Made by a program: the position numbers and the translations under genes | Shown: piece by piece, positions 25,596-35,852 of the stretch | How the letters are laid out: the number at the start of each line of letters is the position of its first letter | Numbering within the stretch: position 1 is the stretch's first letter | Notes under the pieces: model-generated | What the model was told of the DNA's origin: nothing | Seen by the model: only the letters and a program-made list of their open reading frames with translations | The model's database searches: none | Source: Frateuria flava | Lineage (GTDB): Bacteria > Pseudomonadota > Gammaproteobacteria > Xanthomonadales > Rhodanobacteraceae | Reading direction: 5' to 3' | NCBI RefSeq assembly: GCF_017837635.1 | Contig: NZ_JAGJRS010000003.1 | Coordinates: 166,393 to 230,392 of the forward strand | Length of the DNA stretch: 64,000 bases

Positions 25596-25609
25596 TTTGG
25601 ACGTCCAAA
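25596..25609. promoter_or_regulatory. Palindromic operator candidate upstream of cysJ
   Basis: TTTGGACGTCCAAA is a perfect 14-base palindrome ending 13 bases before the cysJ GTG. A related sequence lies in the cysB-cysG intergenic region at 32784-32799, and GGACGTCCAAA occurs at 36353-36363. The GACGTC core recalls MetJ-type boxes, but the regulator is not identified. Confidence 0.5.
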
Positions 25610-25622
25610 AGGACAAGATTTC

Positions 25623-27440
25623 GTGAACGCCCTGGCTGTACCGGAGCCCTTGCCCGTCACTCTCGATGCGGAAAAGACGGCCTTGCTCGCCAGGCTGGCC
25701 GATGGGCTGGCACCGGAGCAATTGTATTGGGTCGCTGCCTGGAGCGCGGCGCGGGCCAGCCACGCCCGGCAAGCCACGTCCCACCCCGGGACCCCCGCGG
25801 AAACGGCCCGGGCGCCGCGGCTGACCATCCTCTATGGCAGCCAGACCGGCAACGCAAAGCGGCTGGCGGAACAGTTGGCCGCGCGCGGCGAAGCCGCAGG
25901 CTTGCCGGTGCGGCTGGTGCGCGCCGATGCCTATCCTGCGCGCGAACTGGCCAGGGAAACGCACCTGCTGATCGTGATCAGCACGCAGGGCGAGGGCGAG
26001 CCGCCGGATGACGCCCGCGGCTTCGTCGAGTTCGTCCTGGGCAAACGCGCCCCCCGGCTCGCGCAGCTGCATTACGCGGTGCTCGGCCTGGGCGATTCGA
26101 GTTACCCGCAGTTCTGCGCGATCGGCGGTCAGCTCGACGCGCGGCTGGCCGAGCTGGGCGCAAGCCGCTTCGCGCCGCTGGGCGAGGCGGACGTCGACAT
26201 CGAGCAGGTCGCCGTCCCCTGGTCCGCCAACGCGCTGGCGCAGGCGCGCGAGGCGCTGGGCAAGGTGTCCTCTCCATCAGCCACACACGGCGCCACCGTG
26301 CATGCGCTGCCCACCCGCAGCACGCATTCGCGGGAACACCCCTTCGCCGCCACCGTGCTGGCCAACCAGCGCATCGTCTCGCGCGACAGCGAACGCGCCG
26401 TGCACCACCTGGAGCTGTCGCTGGAGGGCGCCGGCTTGCGCTATGCGCCCGGCGACGCGATCGGCATCTGGCCGACCAACCCGCCCGCGCTGGTCGAACA
26501 GTGGCTGCAGGCCCTGCGACTGGATGGCGCCCGGGAGGTCACCCACGAGGGCCGCACACTGCCGCTCGGACACTGGCTGGGGCGCGAGCGCGAACTGACC
26601 CGGCTCACCCGCGCCTTTGTCGCCGCGCACGCGGCCGCCAGTGGGCATGCGGACCTGATGCGCGTCTTGCGCAAGGAGCATGCCGCGTCCTTTGCCGACC
26701 TTCTGGCCAGCCACCAGCCGATCGACCTGCTGCGCCGCCATCGCGCGGCATGGCGCGCGGACGATCTCGTCGCTGCCTTGCGTCCGCTCACGCCGCGCCT
26801 GTATTCGATCGCATCCAGCCCACGTGCGGTAGGCGAGGACGAGGTTCATCTCACTGTCGCGCGGGTCGACTACGAGGCTTTCGGCGCGGCGCACGTGGGC
26901 GCGGCCTCGGCCTTTCTGTCGTCCATCGAAGAGGACGCCACCGTGCCGGTGTTCATCGAGGCCAACGACCGCTTCCGCCTGCCCGCCGACGACAGTCGCG
27001 ACATCATCATGATCGGCCCGGGCACCGGCGTGGCGCCGTTCCGCGCCTTCGTGCAGGACCGCCGCGAAACCGGCGCGCGCGGACGCAACTGGCTGTTCTT
27101 CGGCAATCGCCATTTCACCCGTGACTTCCTCTACCAGGTCGAATGGCAGGAGGCGTTGAAGTCCGGCGCACTGCACCGCCTCGACCTGGCGTTCTCGCGC
27201 GACGGCGCGCACAAGGTCTACGTGCAGGACCGCCTGCGCGAGCAGGGCAGGGGGCTTTACGCCTGGCTCGAGGGCGGCGCCCACCTGTACGTGTGCGGCG
27301 ATGCCAACCACATGGCGAAGGACGTCCACGCGGCGCTCGTGGACATCGCCGTCGCGCATGGCGGCCATTCCCCGGACGCGGCCCGCGCGTGGCTCGCCGA
27401 TCTGCTCACCCAGGGGCGTTACGCCCGCGACGTGTACTGA
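25623..27440 (+). CDS. cysJ: Sulfite reductase flavoprotein, alpha component
   Basis: CysJ carries electrons from NADPH through FAD and FMN to the CysI haemoprotein for sulfite reduction to sulfide. The 605 residues comprise a flavodoxin domain (about 65-205, starting [18 protein letters not shown]), an FAD domain with RLYSIASSP (about 390) and an NADPH domain with [12 protein letters not shown], ending in the aromatic C-terminus RYARDVY. I place the start at GTG 25623. The open frame continues upstream to 25479, but those residues cross the operator-like palindrome and are unlike the family. cysI begins two bases after the stop. Confidence 0.94.
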   Translation: MNALAVPEPLPVTLDAEKTALLARLADGLAPEQLYWVAAWSAARASHARQATSHPGTPAETARAPRLTILYGSQTGNAKRLAEQLAARGEAAGLPVRLVRADAYPARELARETHLLIVISTQGEGEPPDDARGFVEFVLGKRAPRLAQLHYAVLGLGDSSYPQFCAIGGQLDARLAELGASRFAPLGEADVDIEQVAVPWSANALAQAREALGKVSSPSATHGATVHALPTRSTHSREHPFAATVLANQRIVSRDSERAVHHLELSLEGAGLRYAPGDAIGIWPTNPPALVEQWLQALRLDGAREVTHEGRTLPLGHWLGRERELTRLTRAFVAAHAAASGHADLMRVLRKEHAASFADLLASHQPIDLLRRHRAAWRADDLVAALRPLTPRLYSIASSPRAVGEDEVHLTVARVDYEAFGAAHVGAASAFLSSIEEDATVPVFIEANDRFRLPADDSRDIIMIGPGTGVAPFRAFVQDRRETGARGRNWLFFGNRHFTRDFLYQVEWQEALKSGALHRLDLAFSRDGAHKVYVQDRLREQGRGLYAWLEGGAHLYVCGDANHMAKDVHAALVDIAVAHGGHSPDAARAWLADLLTQGRYARDVY

Positions 27441-27442
27441 CC

Positions 27443-29128
27443 ATGCCTGCGCTCTCCGAACTCGAACACATCAAGGACAACAGCCGCCAGTTGCGCGGCT
27501 CCATCGCCGACGGCCTGGCCGATCCGGTCACCGGCGCGATCGCCGAGGCCGACACCAAGCTGCTGAAGTTCCACGGCAGCTACCAGCAGGACGACCGCGA
27601 CCTGCGCGACGAGCGTCGCCGCCAGAAGCTCGAGCCTCTCTACAGCTTCATGCTGCGCGCGCGCCTGCCCGGTGGCGTGGTCACGCCAGCGCAGTGGCTG
27701 GTGTTCGACCGGCTCGCCCGCGAGTACGCGAGCAGCGGCCTGCGCATCACCACGCGCCAGACCTTCCAGTGGCACGGCATCCTCAAGCACGACCTCAAGC
27801 CCACCATCGCCGCGATCAACCACGCGATGGCGAGCACCATCGCGGCCTGCGGCGACGTACTGCGCAACGTGGTGAGCACGCCGCTGCCGGTGCAGTCGGC
27901 CGCGCACGCCGAGGCCTACGCCTGGGCGGCGCGGCTGTCCGAGGAACTGGCACCGAAAACCACCGCCTACCACGAGCTTTGGCTCGATGGGGAAAAGCTG
28001 GTTGGCGAACCGGAGCCCGAGCCGCTCTACGGCCGCACCTATCTGCCGCGCAAGTTCAAGATCGGGCTGGCGATCCCGCCGCTCAACGACATCGACGTGT
28101 TCGCGCAGGACCTGGGGCTGATCGCGATCGCCGAGGACGGCCATCTTGCCGGTTTCAACCTGGCCATCGGCGGCGGCATGGGTGCGACCCATGGCGACCC
28201 GACCACCTACCCACGGCTGGCCGAGGTCATCGGTTTCGTCACGCCGCAGCAGTTGCGCGACGCGGCCGAGCAGGTCATCGCCATCCAGCGCGACTGGGGC
28301 GATCGTGGCGAGCGCAAGCACGCGCGACTGAAGTACACGCTGGACCGCCGCGGCACCGAGGCGTTCAAGGCGGAACTGGAACAGCGCCTGGGCTTCACCC
28401 TGCAGCCCGCACGCCCGTACCGTTTCGAGCACAACGGCGACCGCTACGGCTGGCTGCAGGGCCAGGACGGGCGCTGGCACCTGACGCTGCACATCGAATC
28501 GGGCCGGCTGGTCGATCGCGATGAGCGCCGTCTGCTGACCGGCATGCGCGAATTGGCGAACGTACACACCGGCGATTTCCGCCTGACCTGCAACCAGAAC
28601 GTGATCGTCGCCAATGTCGACGCGGCCGAGCGCGAACGCATCGATGCGATCGTCGCCGCGCATGGCCTGGACGGCTACCGCCGGCACAGCGCGATCCGCC
28701 GCCACGCCATCGCCTGCGTGGCGCTGCCGACCTGCGGCCTGGCGATGGCCGAAAGCGAGCGTTACCTGCCCACGATCCTGGACAAGCTCGAAGCGCAACT
28801 GGCCCGCCACGGCCTGCGCGAGGCGCCGATCCTGCTGCGCCTGTCCGGCTGCCCGAACGGTTGCTCGCGGCCCTACCTGGGAGAAATCGCACTCGTCGGT
28901 CGCGCGCCCGGCCGCTACGACCTGCGCCTGGGCGCGGATGTCGCCGGCCAGCGGTTGAACCGGGTCTATCGCGAGAACATCGACGAAGCGGCGATCCTCG
29001 ATGCGCTCGACCCGTTGTTCGCGCGCTATGCGGCCGAGCGGCTGCCCGAGGAGGGCTTCGGTGATTTCCTGCTGCGCGGCGGCGTGCTGGCACCCCCGCG
29101 GCGCATCTGGGCCGAGGTGGTCGCATGA
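27443..29128 (+). CDS. cysI: Sulfite reductase hemoprotein, beta component
   Basis: CysI contains sirohaem and a 4Fe-4S cluster and carries out the six-electron reduction of sulfite to sulfide. It has 561 residues, near the family norm. The four cluster cysteines are in [13 protein letters not shown] and GCPNGCSRP, with the last one bridging to sirohaem. The substrate-binding Arg/Lys segments ([11 protein letters not shown]) are intact. The start at ATG 27443 is two bases after cysJ, and the stop overlaps the cysH ATG by four bases. Sirohaem would come from cysG at 32.9 kb. Confidence 0.96.
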   Translation: MPALSELEHIKDNSRQLRGSIADGLADPVTGAIAEADTKLLKFHGSYQQDDRDLRDERRRQKLEPLYSFMLRARLPGGVVTPAQWLVFDRLAREYASSGLRITTRQTFQWHGILKHDLKPTIAAINHAMASTIAACGDVLRNVVSTPLPVQSAAHAEAYAWAARLSEELAPKTTAYHELWLDGEKLVGEPEPEPLYGRTYLPRKFKIGLAIPPLNDIDVFAQDLGLIAIAEDGHLAGFNLAIGGGMGATHGDPTTYPRLAEVIGFVTPQQLRDAAEQVIAIQRDWGDRGERKHARLKYTLDRRGTEAFKAELEQRLGFTLQPARPYRFEHNGDRYGWLQGQDGRWHLTLHIESGRLVDRDERRLLTGMRELANVHTGDFRLTCNQNVIVANVDAAERERIDAIVAAHGLDGYRRHSAIRRHAIACVALPTCGLAMAESERYLPTILDKLEAQLARHGLREAPILLRLSGCPNGCSRPYLGEIALVGRAPGRYDLRLGADVAGQRLNRVYRENIDEAAILDALDPLFARYAAERLPEEGFGDFLLRGGVLAPPRRIWAEVVA

Positions 29129-29847
29129 GCGCAGCGCTGTTGCGGCAGGCCGTCGGCGAGCCGCGGGCGCTGGCCGACATCAACGCCTATCTGGCCGGGC
29201 TCGATGCGGAAGGGCGCGTGGCCTGGGCACTGGCACACGTGCCGGGCGAGCACGTGCTTTCGTCCAGCTTCGGTGCGCAGGCGGCCGTTTCGCTGCACCT
29301 GGTCACGCGCCAGCGGCCGCGGATACCGGTGGTGCTGATCGACACGGGGTATCTGTTTCCCGAAACCTACCGCTTCGTCGACGAACTCACCGAACGTCTC
29401 CGGCTCAACCTCAAGGTCTACCGGGCCGCGACCAGTCCGGCCTGGATGGAAGCCCGCCATGGCCGCCTGTGGGAGCAGGGCGTGGCGGGCATCGATCGCT
29501 ACAACCAGATGCGCAAGGTCGAACCGATGCAACGTGCGCTGGCCGAACTGGGCGCCGCCGGCTGGTTCGCGGGGCTGCGCCGCACCCAGGCCAGCACCCG
29601 CGCCGGCGTGGCGTTCGCCGAGCACCGCAACGGCCGCTGGAAATTCCACCCGCTGGCCGACTGGACCGACCGCGACGTCGGCCTCTACCTCCAGCATCAC
29701 GGCCTGCCGTACCACCCGTTGTGGGAACAGGGCTACACCTCGATCGGCGACGTGCATACCAGCCATCGCTGGGAGCCGGGCATGGACCCGGAGGACACCC
29801 GCTTCTTCGGCCTCAAGCGTGAATGCGGCCTGCACAACATCCTCTGA
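29125..29847 (+). CDS. cysH: Phosphoadenylyl-sulfate (PAPS) reductase
   Basis: Reduces PAPS to sulfite with thioredoxin or glutaredoxin. It has 240 residues; the P-loop-like [14 protein letters not shown] and the catalytic ECGLH near the C-terminus are present. The ECGLH cysteine is the only one in the protein, so the CC...CxxC iron-sulfur motif of APS reductases is absent and the enzyme should require PAPS rather than APS. The ATG overlaps the cysI stop by four bases. An APS kinase is therefore needed, but none is encoded in the window. Confidence 0.94.
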   Translation: MSAALLRQAVGEPRALADINAYLAGLDAEGRVAWALAHVPGEHVLSSSFGAQAAVSLHLVTRQRPRIPVVLIDTGYLFPETYRFVDELTERLRLNLKVYRAATSPAWMEARHGRLWEQGVAGIDRYNQMRKVEPMQRALAELGAAGWFAGLRRTQASTRAGVAFAEHRNGRWKFHPLADWTDRDVGLYLQHHGLPYHPLWEQGYTSIGDVHTSHRWEPGMDPEDTRFFGLKRECGLHNIL

Positions 29848-29890
29848 GCCTTGGACTAGCCTAGTCGCCCAGCGACCGGAGGAGGGCCAC

Positions 29891-31108
29891 ATGAACGTGA
29901 CTGCGCGCGCGGCCGACACGGCTGCCACCGACCGCTTGATCGCGCCGCACGGCGGCGTGCTCAAGGATCTGTACCTGCCGCCGGCGGAGGCTTCGGCGCT
30001 CGGCGCGCGCGTCGGCAGCCTGCCGTCGCTGCAACTCGACACACGACAACTGTGCGACCTGGAGTTGCTGCTCTCGGGCGCTTTCTCTCCGCTGGAAGGT
30101 TTCCTGGGCCGCAGCGACTACAACGGCGTGGTCGAGGACATGCGCCTGGCCGACGGCACGCTGTGGCCGATGCCGATCACCCTGGACGTGGACGAGGCCT
30201 TCTCGGCCCACCTCGGGCGCGGCAGCGAAGTCGTGCTGCGCGATGGCGAAGGCGTGGCGCTGGCGGTGCTCGAGGTGGAGGACATCTACTGGCCCGACCG
30301 CCTGCACGAAGCGCTGCGCGTGTTCGGCACCAGCGACCGCACGCATCCGGCCGTGGCCGAACTGCTCGACCGCACCGGCCCGGTCTACCTGGGCGGTCGC
30401 GTGCGGGGCCTGCAGCGTCCCGCGCATATGGACTTCGCCGAACTTCGCGACACACCGCGCGAACTGCGGGCCTGGTTCGCGGCCAACGGCTGGCACCGTA
30501 TCGTCGCGTTCCAGACCCGCAACCCGATGCACCGGGCACACCGCGAACTGACCCTGCGGGCAGCCGAGCAGGTCGGCGCCCGGTTGCTGATCCAGCCTTC
30601 GGTCGGGCGCACCAAGCCTGACGACGTCGACTACTCCACCCGCGTGCGTTGCTATCGCGCATTGCTCTCCCACTATCCCGAGGGACAGGCGAAGTTGTCG
30701 CTACTGCCGCTGGCCATGCGCATGGGCGGTCCGCGCGAGGCGATGTGGCATGCGCTGATCCGCAAGAACTACGGCGCCAGCCACTTCATCGTCGGGCGCG
30801 ACCACGCCGGTCCGGGCAAGGACGCCAGCGGCAAGCCGTTCTATGGCCCGTACGAAGCCCAGCAACTGCTCGAACGGCATCAGGAAGAAGTGGGCATCCG
30901 GATCGTGCCGTTCCCGGCCATGGTGTACGCGGTCAACCGCGACACCTATATCCCGGCAACCGAGGTCGAACCCACCGACGAGGTACGCGACATCTCCGGA
31001 ACCGAACTGCGCCGGCGCCTGCGCGAAGGCAGCGAGATCCCCGAGTGGTTCTCTTTCCCCGACGTGGTGAAGATCCTGCGCGAGCGGCATCCGTCCGCCG
31101 CGCCTTAG
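29891..31108 (+). CDS. sat: Sulfate adenylyltransferase, homo-oligomeric type
   Basis: ATP sulfurylase, which activates sulfate to APS as the first step of assimilation. This is the single-polypeptide Sat form (405 residues), not the CysD/CysN GTPase-coupled pair common in gammaproteobacteria. The nucleotide motifs QTRNPMHRAHREL (His-x-x-His) and GRDHAGPGKD are intact, and the N-terminal PUA-like domain contains LLLSGAFSPLEGFLG. The length leaves no room for a fused APS kinase. A GGAGGAGGG site precedes the ATG, 43 bases after cysH. It is the last gene of cysJIH-sat. Confidence 0.95.
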   Translation: MNVTARAADTAATDRLIAPHGGVLKDLYLPPAEASALGARVGSLPSLQLDTRQLCDLELLLSGAFSPLEGFLGRSDYNGVVEDMRLADGTLWPMPITLDVDEAFSAHLGRGSEVVLRDGEGVALAVLEVEDIYWPDRLHEALRVFGTSDRTHPAVAELLDRTGPVYLGGRVRGLQRPAHMDFAELRDTPRELRAWFAANGWHRIVAFQTRNPMHRAHRELTLRAAEQVGARLLIQPSVGRTKPDDVDYSTRVRCYRALLSHYPEGQAKLSLLPLAMRMGGPREAMWHALIRKNYGASHFIVGRDHAGPGKDASGKPFYGPYEAQQLLERHQEEVGIRIVPFPAMVYAVNRDTYIPATEVEPTDEVRDISGTELRRRLREGSEIPEWFSFPDVVKILRERHPSAAP

Positions 31109-31130
31109 ACAGGCGCGCTTTCCGTGCCGG

Positions 31131-31641
31131 AGAGGGAGCAGGAGCGTGCGCTTCGGAGGAGCCTCAGGCGGTCTCTGGAACTGCGGCTGGCGCGAGCGGC
31201 ATCCACGACGCCGTAAACCCGAGCTCCCTCTCCCCTGCGGGGAGAGAGCTGGGGTGAGGGGCCGGGGCTCGCGGGAAACAATCCGTGTGCAGTCCCGGAT
31301 CGTCCAAGAGCCCAAGGCCCGGATCCCGCCTCATTCAACATCTTCGCGAGCCCCCGCCCCTCACCCCAACCCTCTCCCCGAAGGGGAGAGGGAGCAGGAG
31401 CGTGCGCTTCGGAGGAGCCTCAGGCGGTCTCTGGAACTGCGGCTGGCGCGAGCGGCATCCACGACGCCGTAAACCCGAGCTCCCTCTCCCCTGCGGGGAG
31501 AGGACTGGGGTGAGGGGCCGGGGCTCGCGGGAAACTATCCGTGTGCAGTCCCGATCGTCCAAGAGCAAAGGCCCCGGATCCCGCCTCATTCACCATCTTC
31601 GCGAGCCCCGCCCCCTCACCCCGACCTTCCCCTCCCGGAGG
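31131..31641. repeat. Tandem 256-base duplication between sat and cysB
   Basis: Copy one (31131-31386) and copy two (31387 to about 31641) repeat head to tail with few differences. Each includes two palindromes of the CTCTCCCC/GGGGAGAG family joined by a shared unique stretch. The cluster separates the 3' ends of the convergent sat and cysB-like genes. I see no gene in it. Confidence 0.88.
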
Positions 31642-31670
31642 GAAGAGGGAGCTGCCGGGCGAATCGAATT

Positions 31671-32663
31671 TCAAGCCGCGTCCGGAAGCGCCACGGCACG
31701 CTCACGCCAGTGCGGCGCCTTTGGCCATTCGACGGGCTCGTCGTCACCGGCCAGCGCGCGCGCCACGTCCCGCCGATCCAGGTGCGGCGCAAATTGCCGG
31801 ATGAACTCCAGCACGAACTCCCGCACCACCGCTTCCCGCCGCAGCACGATCCAGGTAGTGCATTGCGGGAACAGGTGATCGGCCGGCAACACGTGCAGGT
31901 CCGCGTCGGTCGCCAGCATGGCCATCTCGCCGAGCACGCCCACGCCCATGCCGGCGCGCACGTAGGTCTTGATGAGGTCGGCATCGCCCGCGGTCATCGC
32001 GATCTGCGGTTCCAGCCCCGCCGTCTCGAACACTCGCCGCAGCGAGGACTCCGGTTTCAGCGAGGAGTCGTAGCTGATCAGCGGCTCCGCGGCGAGCTCG
32101 GCCAGCGTGGGCGGTAAGGCACGCCGCGCCAGGGCGTGGTCGCTTGGCGCCACGACCACCCGATGCCAACGGTAGGCGGGCAGGGCAACGCCCAACGCGG
32201 GCGGCGCGCCAGCGGTGCTGATCACCGCCAGGTCGACGCGCCCGGCCTCAAGTTGCGCCAGCACGTCAGCGTCCTGGCCGGGCTGCAGGTGCACGCTCAC
32301 GTGCGGATAGGCGAGGTTGAGCGCGGCGATCGAACCGGGCAGGGCAAAGCGCGCCTGGGTATGCGTGGTCGCGATGCGCAGCTCGCCGTGCGCCTCGTTG
32401 CGCAGGTTGGCGGCGATCGAGCGGATGTTGGCCGCCTCGGCCAGGATCACCCGTGCGCGCTCGAGCACCTGGCGGCCGGCGTGGGTGACCGCATCCAGGC
32501 TCTTGCCCTTGCGCACGAAGAGCTTGAAGCCAAGTTCGTCCTCAAGCTGCTTGAGCTGTTTGCTGAGGCCGGGCTGCGTGGCGTGCACGCGCTCGGCGGC
32601 CAGGGTGATGTTGAGCCCGGCGTCGGCGATCGCGACCAGGCAGCGGAGTTGAACGAGGGTCAT
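31671..32663 (-). CDS. cysB: LysR-family regulator, CysB/Cbl type
   Basis: A transcriptional regulator of 330 residues. The N-terminal helix-turn-helix (about 1-60, ITLAAERVHATQPGLSKQLKQLEDELG) and the long effector domain match CysB/Cbl, which sense O- or N-acetylserine and sulfate and activate the cys genes. The effector-domain loop SYDSSLKPESSLRRVF and the downstream ATDADLIKTYVR-like segment are typical of CysB. The start at ATG 32663 gives the usual MTLVQLRCLVAIADAGLN. It sits between cysJIH-sat and cysG-cysK and is divergent from cysG, so local control of both units is likely. It could be named cbl instead. Confidence 0.87.
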   Translation of the reverse strand: MTLVQLRCLVAIADAGLNITLAAERVHATQPGLSKQLKQLEDELGFKLFVRKGKSLDAVTHAGRQVLERARVILAEAANIRSIAANLRNEAHGELRIATTHTQARFALPGSIAALNLAYPHVSVHLQPGQDADVLAQLEAGRVDLAVISTAGAPPALGVALPAYRWHRVVVAPSDHALARRALPPTLAELAAEPLISYDSSLKPESSLRRVFETAGLEPQIAMTAGDADLIKTYVRAGMGVGVLGEMAMLATDADLHVLPADHLFPQCTTWIVLRREAVVREFVLEFIRQFAPHLDRRDVARALAGDDEPVEWPKAPHWRERAVALPDAA

Positions 32664-32783
32664 GGCAGGGTATCCGTGTTCGTTCGGCAGAAGGGATGGG
32701 TGCGGACGAATCACGGCTACATCGCCCGGACGCTCGCGGGCGCGGGGCGTGGTGATTGCGTGGTGGCTGCCGTTCGATCAACA

Positions 32784-32799
32784 TATTTGGACGTCTATA
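32784..32799. promoter_or_regulatory. GACGTC-centred site between cysB and cysG
   Basis: TATTTGGACGTCTATA shares TTTGGACGTC with the perfect palindrome in front of cysJ. It lies in the roughly 280-base divergent region between the CysB-type regulator and cysG. A common factor acting on both sulfur units is the simplest reading. Confidence 0.45.
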
Positions 32800-32942
32800 C
32801 GGCCAATGAATCATTGTGTCAAGGCAATGTATCCGCCGCTCCGGTCCACATGCCGTGAAGGCATATGCCGCCCGCCACAAATCATTTGTCGCCTCCAAAG
32901 CGCCGGCCTAGCTTGGCCGGACTCCTCCTGCAGGCCGCTCCC

Positions 32943-34427
32943 TTGAAGCTCTACCCGCTGTTTGCCGATCTTTCGCGTCGCGCCGTCCTAGTGGTCGGCG
33001 GCGGTGCCGTGGCCGAGCGCAAGGTGGCGGCGCTGCTGGACGCCGGTGCGCAGGTGACGGTGAACGCCCCCGCGCTGACACCGTTGCTGCGCCAGTGGGT
33101 GGAGCAGGGCACCGTCGCCCATCGTCCGGAAGCCTTCCGGGAAACCTGGCTCGACCGCGTCTGGCTGGTGGTCGCGGCCACCTCCGACCGCGCGACCAAT
33201 GCCCTGATCGCCGAGCTGGCCGGGCTGCGGCGCCTGTTCGTCAACGTGGTGGACGACGCGCAACTGTCCAGCTTCCACGTGCCGGCGGTGATCGACCGCG
33301 CGCCACTGACCATCGCGATTTCCAGCGGTGGCCAGGCCCCCATGCTGGCGCGCCTGCTGCGCGAGCGGCTGGAAACCCTGCTCGATCACTCGCTGGGTGC
33401 GCTGGCCACGCTGGCGGCGCGGTTGCGACCGCGCATCCGCCTGCGCTTCAAGCAGCCGGCCGCGCGGCGGCGCTTCTACGAGACGCTGTTCGCCGGTCCG
33501 GTGGCGACCCTGTTGCGCCAGGGGCGCGAGGCCGAAGCGCGCCTGGCCGCCGAGCGTGCACTGGCCGATCCGCCCGGAGCTTCCACCGGCTCGGTGGTGC
33601 TGGTCGGCGCCGGCCCCGGCGATCCGGGCCTGCTCACCCTGCGTGGCCTGCGCGCGCTCAACGAGGCGGACGTGATCCTGCACGACCGCCTGGTCAGCGC
33701 CGAGGTATTGGCGCTGGCACGCCGCGACGCGGAGCGCATCGAGGTTGGCAAGCAGGCGGGCAACCACCACGCGACGCAGGCGCAGATCCACGACCTGATG
33801 CGCGCGCACGCCAGCGCCGGCCGCCGCGTCGTGCGGCTGAAGGGCGGCGACCCGTTCGTGTTCGGCCGCGGTGGCGAGGAGCTGGAGTTCCTGCGCGCCC
33901 ACGGCATCCCCTACGAGGTTGTCCCCGGCATCACCGCCGCGCTCGCCTGCGCCGCCTATGCCGGCGTGCCGTTGACCCACCGCGAGCACGCGCAGTCGGT
34001 GCGCCTGCTCACCGCACACTGCCAGGCCTCGCACGACACGCTCGACTGGTCCGCGCTGGCGCAGGAGAAGCAGACGCTGGCGGTCTATATGGGCGTCGCC
34101 GAGCTGGCCACGCTGCAGTCGAAACTGCTCGAACACGGCCGCGCGCCGGCCACCCCGTTCGCCCTGGTGGAAAACGGCTCGCGCGCCGGACAGCGCGTCG
34201 TGACCGGCACGCTGGCCCAGCTCGCCGAGCGTGCCCAAGCCCATGCGGTTCGTTCACCTGCGCTGCTGATACTCGGCGAGGTCGCCGCGCTGGCGGGTTC
34301 GCTGGCGTGGTTCGGTGCGCCTCCCCTGGGGGCCAGCATCCGCGACTTCGGCGAGGCGGGCAGGGCGGCCCGTGCTCGCCCACCGGCACGCCAGGACGAC
34401 GTGCTCGCCGCGCTCCACCAGGCATGA
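32943..34427 (+). CDS. cysG: Siroheme synthase (trifunctional CysG)
   Basis: Makes sirohaem from uroporphyrinogen III for sulfite reductase. The N-terminal half is the dehydrogenase/ferrochelatase module ([22 protein letters not shown]). The C-terminal half is the SAM methyltransferase ([56 protein letters not shown]). I prefer TTG 32943 as the start ([12 protein letters not shown]), since it aligns with the family N-terminus, giving 494 residues. An in-frame ATG at 32865 would add 26 non-conserved residues. cysK follows 45 bases later in the same direction. Pairing with the nearby cysI makes functional sense. Confidence 0.92.
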   Translation: MKLYPLFADLSRRAVLVVGGGAVAERKVAALLDAGAQVTVNAPALTPLLRQWVEQGTVAHRPEAFRETWLDRVWLVVAATSDRATNALIAELAGLRRLFVNVVDDAQLSSFHVPAVIDRAPLTIAISSGGQAPMLARLLRERLETLLDHSLGALATLAARLRPRIRLRFKQPAARRRFYETLFAGPVATLLRQGREAEARLAAERALADPPGASTGSVVLVGAGPGDPGLLTLRGLRALNEADVILHDRLVSAEVLALARRDAERIEVGKQAGNHHATQAQIHDLMRAHASAGRRVVRLKGGDPFVFGRGGEELEFLRAHGIPYEVVPGITAALACAAYAGVPLTHREHAQSVRLLTAHCQASHDTLDWSALAQEKQTLAVYMGVAELATLQSKLLEHGRAPATPFALVENGSRAGQRVVTGTLAQLAERAQAHAVRSPALLILGEVAALAGSLAWFGAPPLGASIRDFGEAGRAARARPPARQDDVLAALHQA

Positions 34428-34472
34428 CCCATTCGCCGGCGCTCGCCGGCACCCTTCCAGGAGTCAGTACCC

Positions 34473-35453
34473 ATGATCTACGACAGCATCCTCGACACCA
34501 TCGGCAACACGCCGATCGTCAAGCTGCACCGGCTTGCCCCGAAGCACGTCGAGCTCTACGTGAAGGTCGAGGCCTTCAATCCCGCCGGCTCGGTGAAGGA
34601 CCGCCTGGCGCTGGCGATCATCCTGGACGCCGAGCAACGCGGCACGCTCAAGCCCGGCCAGACCGTGATCGAGGCGACCTCCGGCAACACCGGCGTGGCG
34701 CTGGCCGCGGTATGCGCCGCGCGTGGCTACCCGTTCGTGGCGGTGATGACCGAAACGTTCTCGATCGAGCGGCGCAAGCTGATCCGCGCCTACGGCGGCA
34801 AGGTCGTGCTCACGCCCGCGGCGGCCCGCGGCACCGGCATGGTGGAGAAGGCGGCCGAACTGGCGAAGAAGCACGGCTGGTTCCTCGCCAACCAGTTCGA
34901 GAACCCGGCCAACCCGGCTTATCACCGCAGCACGACGGCGGCCGAGATCCTGCGCGACTTCGCCGGCCGCCGGCTCGACTATTTCGTCACCGGTTGGGGC
35001 ACCGGCGGCACGCTCACCGGCGTGGGCGAAGTGCTCAAGGTCGCCCGTCCGGAGGTGAAGATCATCGCCAGCGAACCGGCCGGTGCGGCCATGCTCTCGG
35101 GCAAGGAGTGGCAGCCGCACAAGATCCAGGGGTGGACGCCGGATTTCGTGCCGGGCGTGCTCAACCGCGAGGTGGTCGACCAGATCCTGCCGGTGGACGA
35201 CACCGTCGCGCGGGACACCTCGCGCAGGCTGGCCGAACAGGAAGGCATCTTCGTCGGCCTTTCCTCCGGCGCGACGCTGGCAGCGGCACTGCAGGCGGCC
35301 AAGGACGCGCCGGAAAGCTCGGTGCTGCTGGCGATGCTGCCGGACACCGGCGAGCGGTATCTCTCGACGTTCCTGTTCGAGGGCGTCAACGAAGGTTCGG
35401 ATGAGGTGGAGCAGCCCAGTTCGTCGTTGGGACAGAGGGCCGCCGCCGTCTGA
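34473..35453 (+). CDS. cysK: Cysteine synthase A (O-acetylserine sulfhydrylase)
   Basis: A PLP enzyme that joins sulfide to O-acetylserine to give cysteine, the last step of the pathway encoded here. It has 326 residues. Lys42 in NPAGSVKDR forms the Schiff base, TSGNTG binds the substrate, and the phosphate loop GTGGTLTG is present. AGGAG precedes the ATG. It follows cysG as the second gene of a two-gene unit. The C-terminal 25 residues (SDEVEQPSSSLGQRAAAV end) extend beyond the compact core and look unstructured. Confidence 0.94.
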   Translation: MIYDSILDTIGNTPIVKLHRLAPKHVELYVKVEAFNPAGSVKDRLALAIILDAEQRGTLKPGQTVIEATSGNTGVALAAVCAARGYPFVAVMTETFSIERRKLIRAYGGKVVLTPAAARGTGMVEKAAELAKKHGWFLANQFENPANPAYHRSTTAAEILRDFAGRRLDYFVTGWGTGGTLTGVGEVLKVARPEVKIIASEPAGAAMLSGKEWQPHKIQGWTPDFVPGVLNREVVDQILPVDDTVARDTSRRLAEQEGIFVGLSSGATLAAALQAAKDAPESSVLLAMLPDTGERYLSTFLFEGVNEGSDEVEQPSSSLGQRAAAV

Positions 35454-35464
35454 GTGCTCGAGGC

Positions 35465-35834
35465 AAGGCTTCCCCCATCCGCCCTGTCGGGCACCTTCCC
35501 CCGTGGGACGGGGGAAGGATCACGAGCGGGATTCGCTCGGATGGGAAGGATCACTAGCGGGACCCGGCTCGGATAGGGACGGATCACGAGCGGGACCCGG
35601 CTCGATCACGAGCGGGACCGGCTTGGACGGGGAAGGATCACGATCGGGACAAGGCTCGAAGGGAGATCACGAGCGGGATCCGCTCGAACGGCGAGGGATC
35701 ACGAGCCAATTCGGCGATCCCCCAAAGCGGGTCTTTTCCCATCGAAGGCGGGAAGCATCACGAACCGTAATGCAGCAAGTGAGCCTTCACCCGTTGCACG
35801 GGGGAAGGTGCCCGAAGGGCGGATGGGGGAGGCC
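35465..35834. repeat. Minisatellite-like array flanked by inverted palindromes
   Basis: Between cysK and the HxlR gene lie about seven imperfect units of roughly 30 bases around GGATCACGAGCGGGACCCGG (35515-35712). Each unit can form a small CGAGCGGG/CCGGCTCG hairpin. They are bracketed by two copies, in opposite orientations, of the TTCCCCC/GGGGGAAGGTGC palindrome (35465-35518 and 35780-35834). There is no sign of a coding sequence, and the units vary too much for a CRISPR. Confidence 0.8.
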
Positions 35835-35852
35835 GGAGCGCGCGCCCCCCAT

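Noticed and set aside
32865..32942. ATG start for cysG at 32865
   Set aside because: It adds 26 residues with no family similarity. TTG 32943 aligns with the CysG N-terminus. The case is not fully closed because the TTG has a weak ribosome site.
35515..35712. Possible CRISPR array
   Set aside because: Units are imperfect, with no constant repeat and unique spacer alternation, and there are no cas genes nearby.
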